Assembly (NCBI RefSeq): GCF_040807025.1 | Contig: NC_090945.1 | Span: 75,589,088-75,653,087 of the forward strand | From: Struthio camelus | Lineage: Eukaryota; Chordata; Aves; Struthioniformes; Struthionidae | Length of the DNA stretch: 64,000 nucleotides | Direction of reading: 5' to 3' | Shown here: positions 40,204 to 53,600 of the stretch, in pieces | Layout of the letters: every line of letters starts with the position of its first letter | How positions within the stretch are numbered: position 1 is the first letter of the stretch | The notes under the pieces: generated by a model | What the model saw: the letters and a program-made list of their open reading frames with translations, nothing else | Told to the model about the DNA's origin: nothing | The model's database searches: none | Translations under genes and position numbers: made by a program

Positions 40204-40222
40204 CCCCCCCCCCCCCCCCCCC
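40204..40222. repeat. 19-base poly-C run
   Basis: Nineteen consecutive C bases are followed by GCCCC. The minus strand is a poly-G run that could form a G-quadruplex. Its exact length is prone to sequencing error. Confidence 0.85.
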
Positions 40223-43200
40223 GCCCCGATGAAGCCTGATTTAGGCATTTTAAATATTTCTCTAGGCTCCCCACACAGTAGATTGAATGCTTCATTATCT
40301 TTTTATTCTTACCAACTTGCTGGAAGCTAGTACTAAAACTGCTTTTCTTAGGAGACCTGAGGCACAGACAGACGAAAGATCACAGCCAAGAAAGAATTGA
40401 ATTGTATGAAGCACACTTCGTAAGACACCGAAGAACAAAAGACAAAAGCTTTAATGTGGAATACATCTGCTGATCTACTGCTCAGCGTTTCTCAGGCATT
40501 TAAAAATGTGCCTCTTTTAATACCCAAGGATACCTCAGTGTTGACAATGCAGTTGAATTCACAGGAAGCTGTTTAGGATACAGGACAAGTTTCTCTGCCC
40601 GTCCTGATGGAGCTTGCACCACCAGCTCCACACAGAAAGGGGTATCTATCGCTCTCTTTTCTTAAAACACAGCAGTGTGTGTTTAAGTTCTGGCTCCCCT
40701 TCCTATCTATTTATCCCATTTCTATCTTGCTATCTGAGATCATGCGCTTCCAACATCTCCTGTGGGTCAGAGAGCTCAGTCTGAGGTCTCTCACCTCCTT
40801 GGAGAAAGCTGCAGTGGCTGGGCTGGAGGCTGGGAAAAAAAGGGATTCTGCTCTCCCTCTCCAGTTAGAGTGGTTTTATTGTACAGAAGTGAATGAGATG
40901 CCGGCCATGAGAAAGCAAAAGACTCCATGCGCATGATGCAGGAGCTTAGTGGAGACTTGCCAGAAAGCGGGAATGATGTTCTTGTTTCTCTTCCAAGGGC
41001 TATCTGATTTATGTACGACATCCCACTCACTTTGTTGGTGGGTGAAGAGCATGCCTGAAAGGAAAGTATGTTACGGGTAAGATACTAGCCCCATTGACCT
41101 CAGGGAAAGGTGAGCCAAGATTTTTACTTTAAGCTTTTCATCATTACAGGTAAAGTCTGAATTTGCAGAAATCTTTCCAAAAGACCATTTAAGACCAGCT
41201 CAGTAAGGAAGTCTATTCACTGAATTAATCATAATAATTAAAGAAGAAAAAAAAAAGTCCAAGGACTTTAGGATATCCTAGCAAATGGCACTTATAATAT
41301 TCTTTGTGGCACTGAGATGTCATCTGTGAGGTCTAGGTTTTTCTTCAAATGATACTATAAAGCTATTAAGCAGACTGAAAATATAGATGGTGTGGCTATT
41401 GGGCAAGCTGCGCTCCAGTCCTCTGACAGTCACATACGTCTCTGAGGCCTGCTATTCTTAAGATTTCTCATATCCTTCCAGATATAACCATGCAATCCTC
41501 TCTCTCTTACTGGATACCTGAGCTTGCTTCAGTGCAACAATCTCTTCAGCCAATTGTATTTGGCACTAATAAGTGTCTTTCTTCTAGAAACAGAGGAGGG
41601 CTGTGACAGCAGTGCTGAAAAGTGATTCAAACCTAAAGGTTTTTCCCTCTTCCTTAAAAATATTGTTTATTCTTTGAAAGACGCATATCACACAGAAGAA
41701 GGAGGAATAATACACCCTCTACCTCCATATTCCACCCATAAGCTTTCTTTGTGAGCACTCGTGAATTCCCTTTTGTCTAGTTACCTTCATACCTGGGTTT
41801 AGAGAGACCTTAGCAGAGGCAGGAACAGCATTTTCTTTGCACTTCTGCTAGCATGCATTTCCCTTGCAACTACTGGAAGCTCATTCAGTCCCTATCCTTC
41901 CTTCTCCTTCATCACCTTTTAAAGTCTTTCCCTGCTCTTCATTCTCTCACTTTACCTGAGAGACAGGTGATCTCCATTCCAGATACAGTGACTTCCCACT
42001 AGTGACCTTTTTCTTCTTTCCTTGATGCGTTCCCTCGGACTACTGTATTGCTGTTACTGACACTTCTTCTGTGGATTTGGTTTTCTGCTTTTATTTTATT
42101 TTTTAATTTTGTGCAGCTAAGCAGGGTTATAATATGTAAATTAACTGAGTAAACTAGAAAAAGCTGTGTCTTTCCTCTTTTGTGTGTGTGTGTTTGACAA
42201 TGAAAATATGCAAAGGAATCAAACCAAGAATCTCTTCTACTCAGTCTCTTTTGTCCCTTAGGATTTCAGCCTACCAATTTCTATAACCAGTAGTGTACAA
42301 AGGAGTAATATGGCTACCATCACATCTAACTGCATTTCAATCTTCAGACTAAAGATATCCATTCTCATATCCATTTATGGCTGAGTCAAGAAGGAAACAG
42401 TGTTCAGCATGAATTCCTCATAAGAGCAAAATTCATATTTTTGGAGCTGTGAGAAGGCTTCCTACCTACTCTACCTATAAGCTTTGTGAAAGGAAAGTTG
42501 GATGGAAATGTAACTTCCCCAAAGTGAGGATGTACAGTGCATTTCTCCGGGCTTGTCTGCCAATGGCTAAGGGTCTGTTCTTAGCCCCGGAGCTAATCAT
42601 CTATACTTTTAATGCTGATGCTCTCAGGTTTAGCCCTCAGAGACTGTCAGTCACCTGGTGGCTTTCAATTACACATAATATGAAACTGCAAAAACCAGAG
42701 AAATGGATCCCAGGACCTTTTGCCTTGTAATTTCCCATACAATAGACTACTGTGTTGATTTGATCAGTCTTGAGGGTAGCTGTTGCTTGGCAACGTGAAG
42801 CTAAACATGTCCAACCTGAGGTGGAGCATGTAAATAGCTTGCTCTTAGCTAGCAAGGCTTCTTGACATCCTGATATCTTTCTCACAGAAGAAAGCTGGAG
42901 GTCAGACTCGCCTCCTGGCGTAATATAGTTTTCCACTGGGGAGAAAGAAGGAGCTATTGAGACTATACCTAATGCAATTGTCTGTAGCAAAAGAGAAAAT
43001 TCAGCTCCTGCGGGTATTTCTTTGGATGTCTGTGCTCCAGCAGTGTCCTTTTAGCAGTGGTCTAAGGGAAGGGCCTGACTAATCAAAATTCTGGCAAAGT
43101 TAGCCATTTTGATGGGTCAGTAGTTCCTCTTTGTTCCCCACTTGCAGTAAAAGGGCAGACATAACTCAGTGAAATGAAAGGCAGAGGGCAATTAGGAAAA

Positions 43201-46111
43201 TGCAAGTCCAGAGTTGTTACAGGGATTTTCCTGTCACAGTAGGTCAGGGAGCTAATAGCATGATTAGGCATGAAATGGCCAAACCACTGACAGTTTTGAG
43301 CCATGAAGAGTCTTATTCTGAAGCCTTTTAGGGTAAAGGACTGGAGAAGCAACCTCTCATGGAGTTTACTCTCGTATATGGACCACCTGGCATTTTTCAT
43401 TTTCTTACAAAACTTACCAGTTCTGGATCAGATCTTTAACCAGAGGAACCTCATGATTTCAGTATCACTAGATGAATTTATGTTGGCAGAGGTTTTGATC
43501 CAAAATACTGGCCTTTGTCAAAAGCAGGAAGAAGGATTTGACTAATTGATGGAGCTGTTCCCAGAGTTTAGCCCGTGGCTGGTATTGCAAACTCTATAGC
43601 TTTTCTTTTACTCTTCCAGACTGTCCTGTTCTTGATCTTTTGATCCTTCATGACCGTGGCTTGGCCTATTATATAAAATTTATTTTTTCAGAAGTTTCTT
43701 GTACACTTGAAATACTTGTAGATGACTCTTGCATATTAGTCATTATTTTGGCCAGGAAAAAACCCATATTCAGTAACTCAAATTATTTGTCATGATGAGT
43801 CAGTTCTTCAGCCCCCATCCTATTTGTAACCTATCTCCAAATTCTTTCCAGTTTAACCTCCTGAAATTAAAACATTGGTGCTTTCAATGCCATTGGAGAC
43901 AGTAATGTGACATAAATGTGGTACAGAACACTGCTATGCAGGGCTGTAGCTGAACCCTGGAATGAATCACATGGTGGCATCTCTGAGCCAGTGACCCAAA
44001 CAGATACTGTCACAGATTACATGTCCATATGCAGGAACCAATGAGCTTCTTAGAAATAGGGAGACTGAGTTAGAGGGTCATTACACACATCACTGCTTTG
44101 GGTGGCAGAGTTGTTGTATATGGGTCTGGCTAAAAGCCCATGGGTTGTGTCCACATGGACTTTGGTAGACAGCTGGGAGAACAGCCCTCAGCTCAACATG
44201 TGCCATGGTCAGTTGCCCTCTGTACTGCAGACATGCCGTTTGGGATGGCTCCGTCGGGCTGCGCAATGTGCTGCTAAAGGTGATGGCTGTGTGGGGTCCT
44301 GCGTCATCCCAAGGATGGTCTCCAACCTGGTCTTTACCTTCACTATCCCTCTACAGCCCCTCTGATCTTTGGAGACATGCTGAGTTACCCACAAAGGATG
44401 ACCTGAGCGCGGCCAGTAGCGAAGCTCCCCTAAATACAATAGATGAATACAATGCCAATGTTTTCCAAAAGTTGCCTCAAAAAAACAGACCTTGAAACAG
44501 CTAATTCATTTATTTCTGCCCAGAGGAGCTTTCTGTGGTTTCCACTGATGATTTGTAAAATCTTTGAACAACAGGAGCAAATCAAAACAGGACTAAAGTT
44601 CCTCATGAATTAAAGGACTCTCTACTTAGGGGGAGTTACTGCAGCACCGTGTGGTTGTGAGATTCTAAAGACTGGGAACCTTGATATGGAAATAGGATCT
44701 TTAAGACACCTTTTAAAAATGATTATAACCCAGAGTTTTAGTTGGATTTAGTATCTTAATATACTGATATGTAATTTTAAATGGCCTAAATACCTTTACA
44801 AATATCCTGTGTTAACTAATTTAACAGTCTAATTTTCCTGACTTCCAATGAGGCTTGGGTTTTGATTTAACTTCAGAGTTCATTTCTGAAAGTGAAGTTG
44901 AAATTCTCAGAGCTCTCAGACCGATATTATTTGAAATGCCTACTCATTCTTTCTGTTTGAATTTAACACCTCGTTTTCTGGAGAGTGTCAGCCTTGAAGA
45001 GGCTGATTTCTCAGAAAAGGCTGAGGGTTTGCCTTGCAGGAGTCAGGGTCTGTTAAGTCTCGGGTACCTACAAACTGAAGCACTCAAAGTCACCTTTTCA
45101 AAATGCTGCCCAGCACCTTTGCAGATGTGCAAAGCAAAGCCTGAAGGGCTTTTGAGTCTTTTGGCTTCAATGTTCTGTGAGACCGGGAAAAGAGACAAAG
45201 TGAAATGAATCTCAAAATAGGACTGTCAAGTTATTTTCTGGTAGAGCTGATATTAATTTTTAATACTCCATCTGTGATCAGAAGAAAAGAAAGACCTTTA
45301 GTTCTCAGCACAAATCTTTTTTGAGCACACTTATTTTTCCTTGCTGACATTATATATTCACTTCTGCAATTCACAGACTTATTTGTATTATTTTTCTTGC
45401 TTTATGGCAGTCCAAAAGAGTCACCCTTTGGCCTCGTCTTGAACTAAGACCACAAAATGCATTACCAGCAGCCCCTCATCAGTAATCCTGCTTGGCTGCT
45501 TTATGTGTAGGAGTAGTAAGATCAGTCACTTTGGAGCCTTTGAGAGAATAAGAAGGTCCTCATGTCAGTTCTGTCTTTTTAATGCTTACGTTTAAATAAT
45601 AATGTGCGCTGATGGTAGGGTTTGGTGGTGGGTGCATGCTATTTTGCACGTGCTTTTCTGCATATAGAATTGTGTTTATTACTGCCTTCATCCCTTAGTG
45701 GTCTTGTTCTACTACCTGGTGCTAGGTTCCCTCCTAGTTTTGCTATCACTTGTACCTTCGATCATGGCTGAATTTTAACTACATGAAATTTTCCCTGTCA
45801 TCAAAAGAAACTTTTCAAGTGGCTTCACTTCTTACTGATTAGCCTGAATAAGGACAAAAATGACATGAAAGGTTTAGTAAAAGAAAGCCATGCATTCAGC
45901 TGAATCTTTCTAGGATTGTAAGGCCACCTCCTGTTTTGATTGCACTCCTTTACATTAAGATACGGTCAGTTCTGTGAATTGCCTGAAAGTGGTACAAGGA
46001 ACTAATTTTGTGAGTCCATGGCTTAGTTAATCTGTGACAAGCCAGACAGAAGATGAAAAGAAAAATTAATTATCACTGGGAGTACCTGTATTCAATTTAA
46101 ATGAACTGAAA

Positions 46112-46130
46112 ATTATTATTATTATTATTT
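46112..46130. repeat. ATT microsatellite
   Basis: A run of ATT units passing into T-rich sequence. Confidence 0.75.
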
Positions 46131-48411
46131 TTTACATTTAGTATATTTTACCAGGGAAGAAAGAAACATCTTTGTTTCTACATCTAACATTAACAACATC
46201 TAACATCTAACATTAACACGGCAAAAAAACACCCACTTGCTTATTGTTTGCTTTGGTTTTGAGTAGATGAAAAAATAATCACAGGTAAAGAAATTGGCAA
46301 AACATGCCAGAATGACAAAAATAAAAAGAAAAGAATTGAAGCACAGTTTTAGAACCATTGCAGAAAATTTAATTTTTGGAGTATAGCTAGACTGGATCAT
46401 TCTGGGGAGGTCCACCAGGACATTATTCCTTTTCCCCATATTTGTGCTGGTACAAATATGGGCTTAAGCCCATAATGACCAAAAACAACTGACGGAAGCT
46501 ACGGGCAGTCTGTGGAGTATTGGAGATATACATAAAGTTTTAGTCCATGGTCTGTTTTAGGATGAACTCTTAGGGTACAGTGTAGGAAAATATAAGAAAT
46601 TTCTTGTGAGGTCTTTTTCTACTACTGTCTTTTATTTCTGGCTCCGGCTGTTTGTGTGCAGTAATTTCTAAAGCTGGTTCAGTCTTGTGGTTCATAAGGG
46701 GAACAAAATGAATGTTGAGATAAAAGCCACTGCTGAAAACCTGCTCTGCCAGAAAGTTAAAGCTCCTCAAGACAATGTAGATTTTCCCAAAAGACAGAAA
46801 GAAAGAATTTTCTCCAAATAGCTATTCCTCTTAACAAATGGAGAGCTCTGAATACCATGTGTATTTTTACCGTAAAATCCTCACATGTGCATGAAGCACA
46901 CTCAAGGCATAGGGGGATGAGGTCTTGCAAAGATAGGTAGAATATTTTATTTTGTTTTTTAAAGTGCTTATATCTTCTGCAGTGCAAAATCTCCGGGATT
47001 CATTTAAATTACTGTAAGGTCTCTTAAAACTGTCCCTGCTGACTTGACACTGAAACAGATCTGATGAGCTCAGATACTCCGCTCTGTCATCTTCCCTTCC
47101 CTGTGCAGGAACTAACACCTTGTGGGAGAGAAAGCAAGCTACGAAAGAACATTTTTTCTGCAGATTATGCCCTTCAGAAAACTGCTGTTTGGGTACCCCC
47201 TCTTTTGTTTATTGTTCCATCTCCTGTGAGTGGAGTCTGCAGTGAGGAGAAAAATGAAAAAAATAGGTAATGAAATCTGGTCTGGATCTGACAGATCTCT
47301 ATACTAAATCTCTCTGACAGTAGTAAGGATTCTGAGACCGCAAGTTATGTTCAATGTACAGTATTTAGTCCTACTTTGAGTGCCTGCAAAACAGACGTTA
47401 AAGAGTTTTGGTATTTAGTCTTGTCTGAGGATTTCTGGACAGCTGCTGTAATGTGGACTGTAGACTAGGAGAAAGGTTGGTGATCAGGAGAGGGCTAATC
47501 CATAATAAGAGCTAATAAAATTATTTTACTAATGCTATTGTAGTGATTCAAATACAAATGATTAAACTAGCTGATACTGTTACATCTGTCACCCTTTTCT
47601 TAAGGAAGCAAGAAAAATTGCAAGGAAAAGACAAGAGCCTAAAAAGGGCTCCTGGGCAGCTCAATGCGCATGATTATGGTGTGGGGTAGGATGCAAACTT
47701 GGAAGGATGGATAAACAGGCAGAGCTCTGCTCCTGTCACCTGAGACGGTGGCCCCTTAAAGGCCCTATGTAACTACAGATAGTATCATACAAAAATGTGA
47801 GGGGACTCAAGGTGCATGTGCACCAGTAGCAAAGTGTAAAGGTGCAGCCCTGGTCCTGGATGCACTGCACAGGGGCAGAGTCCTGGACCTCAGCTGGGCA
47901 TGTGGCCATGATGACGGGACTCGTGCTTCCTGTTGCAGAGCTCGCCCCAGTTAGTTTTCAGGTTGTGCTGCCTCGCATAGAGTAGACAAAACACTGTCTC
48001 TGCTTCATTCTGATGAATATGATGTCAAAGCACAAAAAGCAGAGGCAGAGGACTTCCTTTTCTGCTGAGGTTCCCAATCCATCTAGCGGTGGTGTAACAC
48101 CTTCCAAACACAGCGAGGAATCAATTACTTTCTGAGGCACATACGGCATTCTCCTGCCCTGTCAGCCGCTTTTGTGTTTCCCTGCAGGGGAGTTTATTTG
48201 ATTACATTAACATAAAGCACAGAGCTTCCCTACCAGTCTATCTGACAGTGATCAGCATGAGTCAATGTGCTATGACTGCAAGGGCAGACTCTATGCTCCC
48301 GGAGTCCTGCCAGCACAGCATCTGGGAGATGTCTAAGCAGGTGTCTATTCTCAAAGGAACACGTACTACCTGGAAGGGCAGGATGCTTTGGTCTGTTTTG
48401 GTTCCTATTTA

Positions 48412-48436
48412 AAAATAAATAAATAAATAAATAAAT
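48412..48436. repeat. (AAAT)n microsatellite
   Basis: About six AAAT units lie some 220 bases upstream of the CR1 5' boundary. Confidence 0.85.
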
Positions 48437-48654
48437 TCCCTTTCCTGTGACATGCACAGAAAAAAGAATTTTTCTATACCTAGGTAAGAAATGAGGAGTT
48501 CACATCCTACATAAGGAAAGCTTCTCCCACCATACCTTTTGCATGGGGATAAAAACATACAAGGCATATTTCTCTGTTTTATAAAAACTAGAAGAAAAAT
48601 CAATTTAAGGTAATTTTAACATAGATCTACCATCCAGTTAATATAATTGAAATG

Positions 48655-49810
48655 ACTGGCTAGGTAGATGAGGGGAGAGTAGTGGATGTTGTCTACCTTG
48701 ACTTCAGCAAGGCTTTTGACACTGTCTTCCATCGCATCGTCACAGGCAAGCTCAGGAAGTGCAGGCTGGATAAGTAGACAGTGAGGTGGACTGAGAACCG
48801 GCTGAGTGGCAGGGCTCAGAGGGTTGTGGTCAGTGGCACAGAGTCTAGTTGGAGGCCGGTAGCTAGCGGTGTCCCCCAGGGGTCTATATTGGGTCCAGTA
48901 CTGTTGAGCATATTCATCAATGACTTGGAGGAAGGGACAGAGAGCACCCTCAGCAAGTTTGCTGATGATGCAAAACTGGGGGGAGTGGCTGACACACCAG
49001 AAGGCTGTGCTGCCATTCAGAGGGACCTGGACAGGCTGGAGAGCTGGGCGGAGAGGAACCTCCGGAAGTTCCACAAAGGCAAGTGCAGGGTCCTTCCCCT
49101 GGGGAGGAATAACCCCCTGCACCAGGACAGGCTGGGGGTTGACCTGCTGGAAAGCAGCTCTGCCGACAAGGACCTGGGAGTGCTGGTGGACAACAAGTTA
49201 AGCATGAGCCAGCAGTGTGCCCTTGTGGCCAAGAAGGCCAATGGGATCCTGGGCTGCATTAGGCAAAGTGTGGCCAGCAGGTGGAGGGAGGTGATCGTGC
49301 CCCTCTCCTCAGCCCTGGTGAGGCCTCAGCTGGAGTGCTGTGTCCAGTTGTGGCCTCCCCAGTGCAAGAGGGACATGTCACTACCGGGGAGAGTCCAGCG
49401 GAGGGCTACCAAGATGATGAGGGGACTGGAGCATCTCTCCTATGAGGAAAGGCTGCGAGAGCTGGGCCTGTTCAGCCTGGAGAAGAGAAGACTGAGAGGA
49501 GATCTAATCAACGTGTGCAAGTATCTGAAGGGAGGGTGTCAAGAGGATGGGGCCAGACTCTAAAGGCAGCAACTAAAACACAGGCAGTTCTGTCTGAACA
49601 TGAGGAAAACTTCTTTCCTGTGAGGGTGACAGAGCACTGGACCAGGTTGCCCAGAGAGGTAGTGGAGTCTCCTTCGCTGGAGATCTTTAAAACCCGCCTA
49701 GACATGATCCTGGGAAATATGCTCTAGGGAACCCTGCTTGAGCAGGGGTATTGGACTAGATGATCTTCAGAGGTCCCTTCCAACCTTCGCCATTCTGTGA
49801 TTCTGTGATA
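48655..49810 (+). mobile_element. CR1 LINE, 5'-truncated copy with intact 3' end
   Basis: The element starts abruptly inside the RT region, the usual CR1 5' truncation. It runs through the C-terminal half of ORF2 and a short 3' UTR (CTGGACCAGGTTGCCCAGAG block), and ends in ATTCTGTGATTCTGTGAT at about 49792-49809, the octamer repeat typical of CR1 3' termini. There is no poly(A) tail, as expected for CR1. The 3' part of ORF2 seems to jump early into the 3' UTR after 49560, compared with the usual CR1 layout, which suggests a deletion of some tens of bases. The copy is recent compared with the other LINE remnants in this window. Confidence 0.95.
48664..49563 (+). pseudogene. CR1 ORF2 reverse transcriptase remnant, interrupted by TAG
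   Basis: This is the RT part of the CR1 replication protein, which copies CR1 RNA into DNA at the target site. The frame opens with VVDVVYLDFSKAFDTVFHRI, meets a TAG at 48775-48777, then stays open for 260 codons to 49563. The later part shows [12 protein letters not shown], the FADD catalytic motif near 48958-48969, a [18 protein letters not shown] block and the C-terminal [21 protein letters not shown] region. The N-terminal endonuclease domain is absent because of truncation. Family alignments usually have Trp where the TAG sits (TGG to TAG). It is not expected to make active protein. Confidence 0.9.
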
Positions 49811-50322
49811 AATATTGTTGCTTTGGGATCTTCTCCAGGTTTTTGTGAACAAAAATTTAAAGAATAGATAGAAAAGATTATTAACTCTCCAAGTTTTTTT
49901 GTGAAAACTGAACTTTATTTTTAAGGAAAATGGCATGCCTGGGGAGGAGTGTGTGCAGGGGGAACCTGGTGGCTGTTGTGGGCTCCCATTCTCGTTGTGC
50001 CAGAGGGCTGGCAGCTCCGAGTTCCTGCACTGCTGTGTTGTGTTTTACGCTTGCAGTTAAGGTGGTTATGAAATACCATTCTTCAGGCAGAAAGTTGTTT
50101 TTGATCGTCTGCTTTTCTCTTGCTCCCACTCTCTGTTTTCTCCCTGTTCTCTCTGGGCAGTCACTCTCCGCTTTAGGAGGCTCTAACATGAGACACGCTT
50201 TAAGGAAGCTCCTGCTTCCCTTGGAAAAACTGTAGTACAAAGACCAAGTGCGTCAGACCCTTGGTTGAAGAGCAGGCGGATCCCTGAAGGGACACCCCCT
50301 TCCTTCAAACTTTTCACGCAAT
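49811..50322. other. Region between CR1 and CPZ exon 1
   Basis: Non-coding sequence upstream of CPZ. No exon was recognised; the open frames on both strands are unassigned. Confidence 0.5.
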
Positions 50323-50328
50323 TATAAA
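50323..50328 (+). promoter_or_regulatory. Candidate TATA box of CPZ
   Basis: TATAAA lies in ATTATAAACC, about 285 bases upstream of the CPZ start codon, and is followed by a purine-rich then pyrimidine-rich leader. A start near 50355 would give a leader of about 250 bases. No other promoter feature supports it, so this is tentative. Confidence 0.3.
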
Positions 50329-50607
50329 CCAGGCTGCAATGGGGAGGCAGGCAGGAGGCAGGCGAGAGGGAGAGCTCATTCCTCCTCCCTCCCCTCTGTC
50401 TCAAACCCTTTTGCTTTCCAAGCTCAAATGTTAGCTGAAATCTGATGCCTGGACTGCATATGCTGTGAGACGTGGGCATGCCTTGCAGTTCACCGATTTC
50501 CTCCGCGGCTTGGAGAGCCAGAGCCGTGCTGCGGCTCCAAGTGGAGGAGCTGCTCCACCAGGCAGCGAGTGCCACATCACTGAGTTGCCTGTGCAAGGGA
50601 CTCCAGC

Positions 50608-50695
50608 ATGGTCCTGAGGATCCTGCTCCTCCTCAGTGGGCTGCTTAGGGCCGCTGAGCCAGCCCCCCGCTGTGAACCCGGCCAGGAGACCCTAG
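50608..50695 (+). CDS. CPZ: CPZ coding exon 1 (signal peptide), carboxypeptidase Z
   Basis: The ATG has A at -3 and G at +4. It encodes 29 codons: a basic start (MVLR), a leucine-rich core (ILLLLSGLL), an Ala-rich likely cleavage region, then PRCEPGQETL. The exon ends one base into the next codon at a strong donor, CTAG|GTAAGG. The layout matches the start of CPZ, a secreted, extracellular-matrix metallocarboxypeptidase with a Wnt-binding frizzled-type Cys-rich domain followed by a zinc peptidase domain. The first Cys aligns with the Cys that closely follows the human CPZ signal peptide. Position supports it: CPZ lies directly downstream of GPR78 on the same strand in human. The exon is short, so the assignment rests on signal peptide, splice site and synteny together. 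The rest of the gene, including all catalytic residues, is not in the window. Confidence 0.72.
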
Positions 50696-53600
50696 GTAAG
50701 GCTGACGACCCCCAAAGCCCTTCTTCCTCTCTCCCCCTTTCCCTTGGAGGTGAGCAGAGAAAAGGACTCCAGCTTTGAGGAGAGGGAGGCAGGAGCTCTA
50801 GCTCTCCCCTGGAGATGAGGGATGAGCTCTCTGGAAAACTGCAAACTGCCCGTGATGATATTGGGGTTGTGTTTGGGAAGCACGGACAGGAAGGGAGGCA
50901 GTGGTGTGACTCAGTAACAGAAAAAACAAATCTACGATGTAAGGGGATGTAATGTTTCCCCATCATTGTCTTTTAAGGCCACGTCTGGACGTATCTGTCT
51001 GTCAGTTTGAGTTCTGTCTGTAGGATCCCCCCTTGGAAGCTTGGGAATGCAGTAGATTGTCCCAGTCTCTAGCCTGTCCTTCTAGGAATGTGGCAGTCAG
51101 ATTGCTAGAAGGTGAACTTTCGACCTTGTGCGTGTTTTTCTGTTTAAGAAAATCTCCTCCTTACATTCAGCTTTAGGTCACTTATTTCAAGTCCAAAGTA
51201 CCAGAAGATTTATCAGGATCTGACAGCTGTAGGGTGTGTTTTAGCTTGCTATAAGTAATATGGAATTTGTATGAACTGATTAGCTGGAAAGATAGATTTA
51301 CCCATTAGAATAAAAGGCTGGATAGGAACACTGTGATACATGGATTGAAAATTTTTGGTTCAGTAACCAGCTGAGTATTAAAAAAAATCTTTTAAAAATA
51401 TGTAATGTTTTTTATAAAGCAGGCTTAATTCAGATTTCATTTACATGGGGACAGGGGAGAGACGAATCCAGAGTAATTTCAGTACAATTAAAAGGTCAAT
51501 TCCAGGAAAATAGAAAGGGAGAGGAAAATTATTTTCAGAGGGTTTCAATTCAAAATGATTTGGAAAAAGATTTATTTTATAGGAATATCGGAAGGGATAA
51601 GTTAACCTGAAATTGACCTTAGTGTTACTGAAGAGAGTTCAGCAGTACTTCGTTTTTTAAATATATGCCATAGATTGTCACTCCTACACAATGCAATCCA
51701 TGTGCCATGTACTGCCTATAATTTGAGAGTGCTGTTCCCATGAACATCAAAGTGAGGTCTTACCGCAGCCTGAAGGAATTTTATTTTTGGATAAAGCTGC
51801 ACAAAGAGAAGTGTTGTAGGCTATTTACAGCCAATTACAGGAAGAGGCTTTGTGGTTTGCAACATGTCCTTTCTCTGTGAGGTCTGATTCTCCTCCAGTT
51901 TAAGCCTACCACAGTTTTGCTTTGGGGGATTAGTCCTGGCAGCCACAAAGGTAGATAATTGAGGGTAACGCTGGTGTTGCAGAATGCCCTGTAGGTGCCT
52001 GCAGCTGTGCTAGCCTTATGCAAGGGCTTGAGGAAAGGCAGGCAATGCAAATACACCTTCCATGCGGAAGGACTGGATCTCTGAATATGGCCCTAGAGAG
52101 ACGGCTGATGGTAGGGAGAATGATCTGCCAACATACTTCTGCTTCTACTTGGAGTGGAGGGTGAGGAAGGGGCATCCACCCTCTGGAGGGGTGTGGGACA
52201 GGAAATAAAGTATTGACCTGGAAATTCAGACACCTGCCAGACCTCTCAAGGATCTTCCTTTAGTAAGGAGGAGATAATTTCAGGTCACATGAAAAAAGCA
52301 CATGCCATGCTAATCATGCTCATGGGGTAACTTTGTAGGCGGTCTCCTCTCAGTGACAGATGGCAGTAGGTTACTACTGCAGCTGTAGCAATGGGGGTTT
52401 GTCCCCTGCTTTGGGGTCCCTCCTGCCAAATGCAGCCGTGGAATAGATCTCGGTGGCTCGCCAGAACCTAGGGGTCCTGGAGCGGGAGAGAAGCCATGAG
52501 CTTCTCTCAGGCATGAGGGAAGGGGAGGTGCCAATGCCTGACATCCAGCAGGCTTGGAGCTGGTTTCTGAAGGCTTCTGGCCTGAGGGATATTTGCTTTG
52601 CTGTGCCTCAGTTTCTTCTTTATTTTAATAAGAATTCAGAACAAAACAGGGCTAACGATGCCAACACCCTTGCAAAACTGCTTGTGCTTTCCCATCAGGC
52701 AACGTAAAGAGATAATCCCTGTAATCCAGCCCTAGAACTGAGTAGTCACCAATGCATGACACAGGCATCAGACAGTATATGGGGAGCTTTTCGGACAGCA
52801 TCTGGGGACCATTGCACTGGGAGAGGGGGCAACTTCCTTCTCCTCAGCTCCGTGTGTCCTATATCCCATGGGAACCAGTAAGCCACTGCCCAATTCAGAG
52901 ATAAAATACTACTTTGCCCAGTTGGGAGGTAGCATGTTCCAGCCCCTGCTGAGTTTTACTGGGCTCTTCAGCCTGTAGTTTGGGAAAGAGAAGTACAGCT
53001 TGGCATGTTGCCTCTGAAAGGTGGCCAGCCTTCAGTGGGGGGAGCTGAGAGCACAGGTTCCACCGCCAGAGGCAAAGCCTGTTTTACCTGAGCCTGTTTT
53101 ATGTGCATGTTTCTGCTGCTGACTGATGTATTTCAGTGGTAATGAGTTAAATGCAGCACTTTACCAACAGCAACAGCAAAACCGAAAAAAAGTACAGGCA
53201 GGCTTAAGCCTACAAATACTAAAAGCAGATGACTTTCCTTGCAGTTGGGGCCAGCTCTACTACTGAGATGTTAACAGCGGTCAGGCTAAACTTGCAAAAT
53301 AATGGAGATAACAATATTTCCCAGTTACTCATATTGAGCAGCTTGCAGCATTTGCCTGGCTGCTCCCACTGACAGCAGAGAGAGCTTCATAGTGGATTTC
53401 CAAGGAAGAGAGGTACCACTCTGTTAAAATGCATATGCGGACCCACTCTGGATATTTACTGGGTGAGTAAGGAGATGGCAGTTTGCAGTTTTCCTGCGGC
53501 GCATGGCCTTGTTTCTGCGGAGCTGCGAGGCAGTGGGGGATATTGCACGTGTTGGTGCAGGGACAGTTCAGTTCGTGCCTCTGCGACGGGCTTGGGGCCG

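Larger units (their letters stand above)
34552..48654. other. Non-coding stretch between GPR78 and the CR1 element
   Basis: No gene was recognised in about 14 kb. Open frames are short and lack family signatures; the longest (minus strand 37546-37947, 133 codons) has no recognisable motif. Simple repeats include a 19-base C run (40204-40222), an ATT run (46112-46130), an AAAT run (48412-48436) and a small local duplication of ATCTAACATTAACA near 46183-46217. Confidence 0.55.

Noticed and set aside
48616-49122. Minus-strand 168-codon frame over the CR1 element
   Set aside because: It is the antisense shadow of the CR1 reverse transcriptase frame.
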